This document shows, in pieces, positions 5,415-7,687 of a DNA stretch of 7,687 nt (the stretch's first letter is position 1; the number at the start of each line of letters is the position of its first letter). The stretch is from positions 1 through 7,687 of the forward strand of contig JAGDBT010000007.1 of assembly GCA_017958895.1 (NCBI GenBank), given 5' to 3'. Below the pieces are notes generated by a model. It made no database searches, was not told the origin of the DNA, and saw only the letters and a list, made by a program, of their open reading frames with translations. The DNA is from Alphaproteobacteria bacterium. Lineage in GTDB: Bacteria; Pseudomonadota; Alphaproteobacteria; RF32; CAG-239. The translations under genes and the position numbers were made by a program.

Positions 5415-6566
5415 ATGTCGGAAAATAGCAATAAAATGGTGGTTTTACAGGTGTTGCCGGAGTTAAATCAGGGCGGCGTGGAATTGGGAACAATAGAAAT
5501 TGCTTCCGAATTGCAAAATCGCGGTATTGAAAATTATGTGGCTTCGGAAGGCGGACGTATGGAATTTCAGTTGGAGCGCCTTAAAGTAAAGCATTTTACT
5601 TTACCTTTAAAAACCAAAAATATTTTTAAAATGTATCTTAACTCTTTGAAATTAGCTAAAATTATCAAAGAAAACGGCATAACAATCGTGCATGCCCGTT
5701 CGCGTGCACCGGCATGGAGCGCTTATTGGGCGGCCAAACGTTGCGGTGTGCATTTTATTACGACTTTTCACGGTACATACGGTCTGGGTCCTAAGGATAT
5801 TAAAAAGTTTTATAACAAAATAATGACCTACGGTGAAAGAGTTATTGCCATTTCTAACCATATAAAAGAACACATCATGGAAAAATACGGCACTGACGAG
5901 AAAAAAATTCGCCTGATTGCGCGTTGCGTTAATATGGAAAATTTTGATGTGGAAAACACTTCGGCCGAGCGCATGATCAGCTATTTGGAAGAAAACAAAA
6001 TTCCAGAGGATAAACCGTTGATTACTTTAATCGGGCGGCTTACTAACTGGAAGGGGCAAAAGTTGTTGATTGAAGCACTGAATAAAATCAAAGATTTGGA
6101 TTTTCATTGTGTTTTGGTCGGTGATGCTCAAGGACGGGTTAAATATACTCAGGAATTGTGCGCCATGATAGAAAAATACGGTATGAGCGGCAGATATACT
6201 TTTGTCCGCCATACTGCCGATGTTCCGGCGGCGATGATGGTTTCGGCGGTTGTGCTTTCCACCTCTATTGAGCCGGAAGCCTTCGGACGCATTGCCATTG
6301 AAGGCCAAGCCATGGGCAGAATTGTGGTTGCCTCAAATATAGGGGGTTCAAAAGAAACGGTAATTGACGGTGTTACCGGCAAACTTTTTGAGAGCGGAAA
6401 TGCCGACAGTTTGGCGGCCGCAATCCGTTGGGCACTTTCTCTTTCTCCGGAAGAAAAAGAAAAAATAGGGGCAGCGGCAATAAAAAATATAAAAGAACAT
6501 TTTACAAAACAAATTATGTGTGATAAAACAATCAAGGTTTATGAAGAGGTCATGAACCAAAAGTAG
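5415..6566 (+). CDS. GT4-family glycosyltransferase
   Basis: This 383-aa protein has no signal peptide. It has the two Rossmann-like domains of a GT-B, family GT4 retaining glycosyltransferase. The acceptor-side domain opens with VLQVLPELNQGGVELGTIEIASEL (9-33) and includes VHARSRAPAW and the FHGTYG loop near 118-123. The donor-binding domain has the GRLTNWKGQ motif (Arg208, Lys213) and the E-x7-E pair (Glu288 in PEAFGRIAIE and Glu296), which contact the sugar nucleotide. Such enzymes build lipopolysaccharide, capsule or other surface glycans at the cytoplasmic membrane face. The exact sugar and acceptor cannot be told from the sequence. The usual NGVD before the second domain reads RCVN here. 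AGAGG, five bases before ATG 5415, supports the start. No other glycan gene lies in the window. thrS follows 30 bases later, probably on the same transcript. Confidence 0.92.
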   Translation: MSENSNKMVVLQVLPELNQGGVELGTIEIASELQNRGIENYVASEGGRMEFQLERLKVKHFTLPLKTKNIFKMYLNSLKLAKIIKENGITIVHARSRAPAWSAYWAAKRCGVHFITTFHGTYGLGPKDIKKFYNKIMTYGERVIAISNHIKEHIMEKYGTDEKKIRLIARCVNMENFDVENTSAERMISYLEENKIPEDKPLITLIGRLTNWKGQKLLIEALNKIKDLDFHCVLVGDAQGRVKYTQELCAMIEKYGMSGRYTFVRHTADVPAAMMVSAVVLSTSIEPEAFGRIAIEGQAMGRIVVASNIGGSKETVIDGVTGKLFESGNADSLAAAIRWALSLSPEEKEKIGAAAIKNIKEHFTKQIMCDKTIKVYEEVMNQK

Positions 6567-6596
6567 AATTTAATAATAGTGAAAAGGTAGAAAACA

Positions 6597-7687
6597 ATGG
6601 TAAAAATTAAATTGCCTGACGGCAGTATTATGGAAGAAAAAGACGGTATTTCCGGTTTGGAAATCGCCAATAAAATAAGTTCAAGTTTGGGAAAGGCCGC
6701 TTTGGCTGTTTCCGTTAATGATAAATTGCAAGATTTAACCGCTCCTATAACTACCGATTCTACAGTCACTATTGTCACCGCCAAAGATAAGGACGGTTTA
6801 CATATTTTGCGTCACTCATGCTCACATATTATGGCTGAGGCAGTTCAGGAACTGTGGCCTGATACCCAGGTTACGATCGGACCGGCAATCGAAAACGGTT
6901 TTTATTATGACTTTGCTCGCAAAGAACCGTTTACGACGGAAGATTTTGCCAAGATTGAAGAAAAGATGCACGAAATTGTAAAACGTGATGAAAAAATTGA
7001 ACGCATTGTTATGCCGCGTGAGGAAGCAATTAAGTTCTTTAAGCAAAAAGGCGAACATTATAAAGTGGAAATTATTGAAGATTTGCCTGAGGGAGAAATT
7101 ATTACTCTTTATCGCCAGGGAAATTATACCGATTTGTGTCGCGGTCCGCATGTTCCGTCAACTTCAAAGGTCGGTGATGCTTTCAAAATTACCAAAGTGG
7201 CAGGTGCTTATTGGCGCGGTGATTCCAATAACGAAATGTTGCAACGCTTATATGCCACGGCTTGGGCAAACAAAAAAGACTTGGATGCTTATCTGACCAT
7301 GTTGGAAGAAGCGGCTAAACGTGACCATCGTAAAATCGGCAAGGAAATGGATTTGTTCCATTTTGAACCGGAATATGCTCCGGGTGCGGTTTTCTGGCAT
7401 GATAAAGGTTATAAGATTTATCGCAAGCTGATTGAATATATGCGCAATCGTCAGGAACATAACGGTTACAGTGAAATTTCCACGCCGCGTATTATGGACA
7501 GATGTTTGTGGGAAACTTCCGGCCACTGGGATAAATACGGTGCGCATAACTATTCCGGCAACACCGAGGACGGACGTGTGTTCTGTGTTAAACCGATGAA
7601 TTGTCCGGGTGGTTTGTTGGTTTATAAACAGGGTGTTAAGTCTTATCGTGATTTACCGCTCAGAATGGCTGAATTCGGCAAGGTTAA
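6597..7687 (+). CDS. thrS: Threonyl-tRNA synthetase, N-terminal part (3' end outside window)
   Basis: The frame is open from ATG 6597 to the window edge, giving 363 codons of an expected 640 or so. ThrRS charges tRNA-Thr with threonine in the cytoplasm. Visible domains in order: a TGS domain (about 1-62, starting VKIKLPDGS); the N2 editing domain with its HxxxH (His73, His77) and CxxxH (Cys181, His185) sites, which clears Ser-tRNA-Thr; and the start of the class II catalytic core (about 243 on). The core has ETSGHWDKY with the conserved His310, the zinc-binding Cys335 in MNCPG, and motif 2 beginning RDLPLRMAEFG (Arg356). The last zinc ligands, motif 3 and the anticodon-binding domain lie beyond the edge. 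The residue after MNCPG is Gly, where E. coli has His. AAGG at 6584-6587 is a fair ribosome site. I see no leader hairpin in the 30-base gap. Confidence 0.97.
   Translation, partial: MVKIKLPDGSIMEEKDGISGLEIANKISSSLGKAALAVSVNDKLQDLTAPITTDSTVTIVTAKDKDGLHILRHSCSHIMAEAVQELWPDTQVTIGPAIENGFYYDFARKEPFTTEDFAKIEEKMHEIVKRDEKIERIVMPREEAIKFFKQKGEHYKVEIIEDLPEGEIITLYRQGNYTDLCRGPHVPSTSKVGDAFKITKVAGAYWRGDSNNEMLQRLYATAWANKKDLDAYLTMLEEAAKRDHRKIGKEMDLFHFEPEYAPGAVFWHDKGYKIYRKLIEYMRNRQEHNGYSEISTPRIMDRCLWETSGHWDKYGAHNYSGNTEDGRVFCVKPMNCPGGLLVYKQGVKSYRDLPLRMAEFGKV

Noticed and set aside
6772..7296. Plus-strand frames of 69 and 103 codons within the thrS region
   Set aside because: They lie in another frame under the thrS reading frame, which carries conserved ThrRS motifs without interruption from 6597 to the edge.

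Overview
This 7.7 kb window looks like ordinary chromosome from an AT-leaning Gram-negative bacterium. A protein with a signal peptide, a beta-barrel-like C-terminal third and a terminal Phe implies an outer membrane. The gene set (RNase HI, DUF3015, DUF4105, fused SpmA-SpmB, Dtd, ThrRS) and codon style make a proteobacterium, perhaps an AT-rich alphaproteobacterium, my best guess. That guess is from impression only. I see no phage, transposon, CRISPR array, tRNA or rRNA.

Plus strand, 1-3109. The window opens inside an RNase HI gene (rnhA). Its stop codon lies within the -35 box of a near-consensus promoter. That promoter drives a short isolated unit holding one candidate 57-residue single-span membrane protein, closed by a strong intrinsic terminator. 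Next come two exported proteins. A small DUF3015 protein (152 aa) is followed by a 607-aa protein with a periplasmic DUF4105 domain and a predicted outer-membrane barrel. A second strong terminator sits between them and ends only about six bases before the DUF4105 start codon, so the DUF4105 gene probably depends on read-through.

Minus strand, 5197 down to 3114. A compact three-gene operon encodes an exported chagasin-like (I42) cysteine-protease inhibitor, a fused SpmA-SpmB membrane protein and D-aminoacyl-tRNA deacylase (dtd). The gaps are 15 and 8 bases. The operon ends four bases from the convergent DUF4105 gene.

Plus strand, 5415-7687. A divergent intergenic region carries a candidate promoter for each side. 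It is followed by a GT4-family glycosyltransferase and, 30 bases later, threonyl-tRNA synthetase (thrS), which runs off the window after its motif-2 region.

The part most worth pursuing is the DUF3015/DUF4105 envelope pair. It combines a His/Cys thiol-type domain fused to a barrel with an attenuator-like terminator at the start codon. The neighbouring microprotein unit is the second point of interest. The rest is largely housekeeping.
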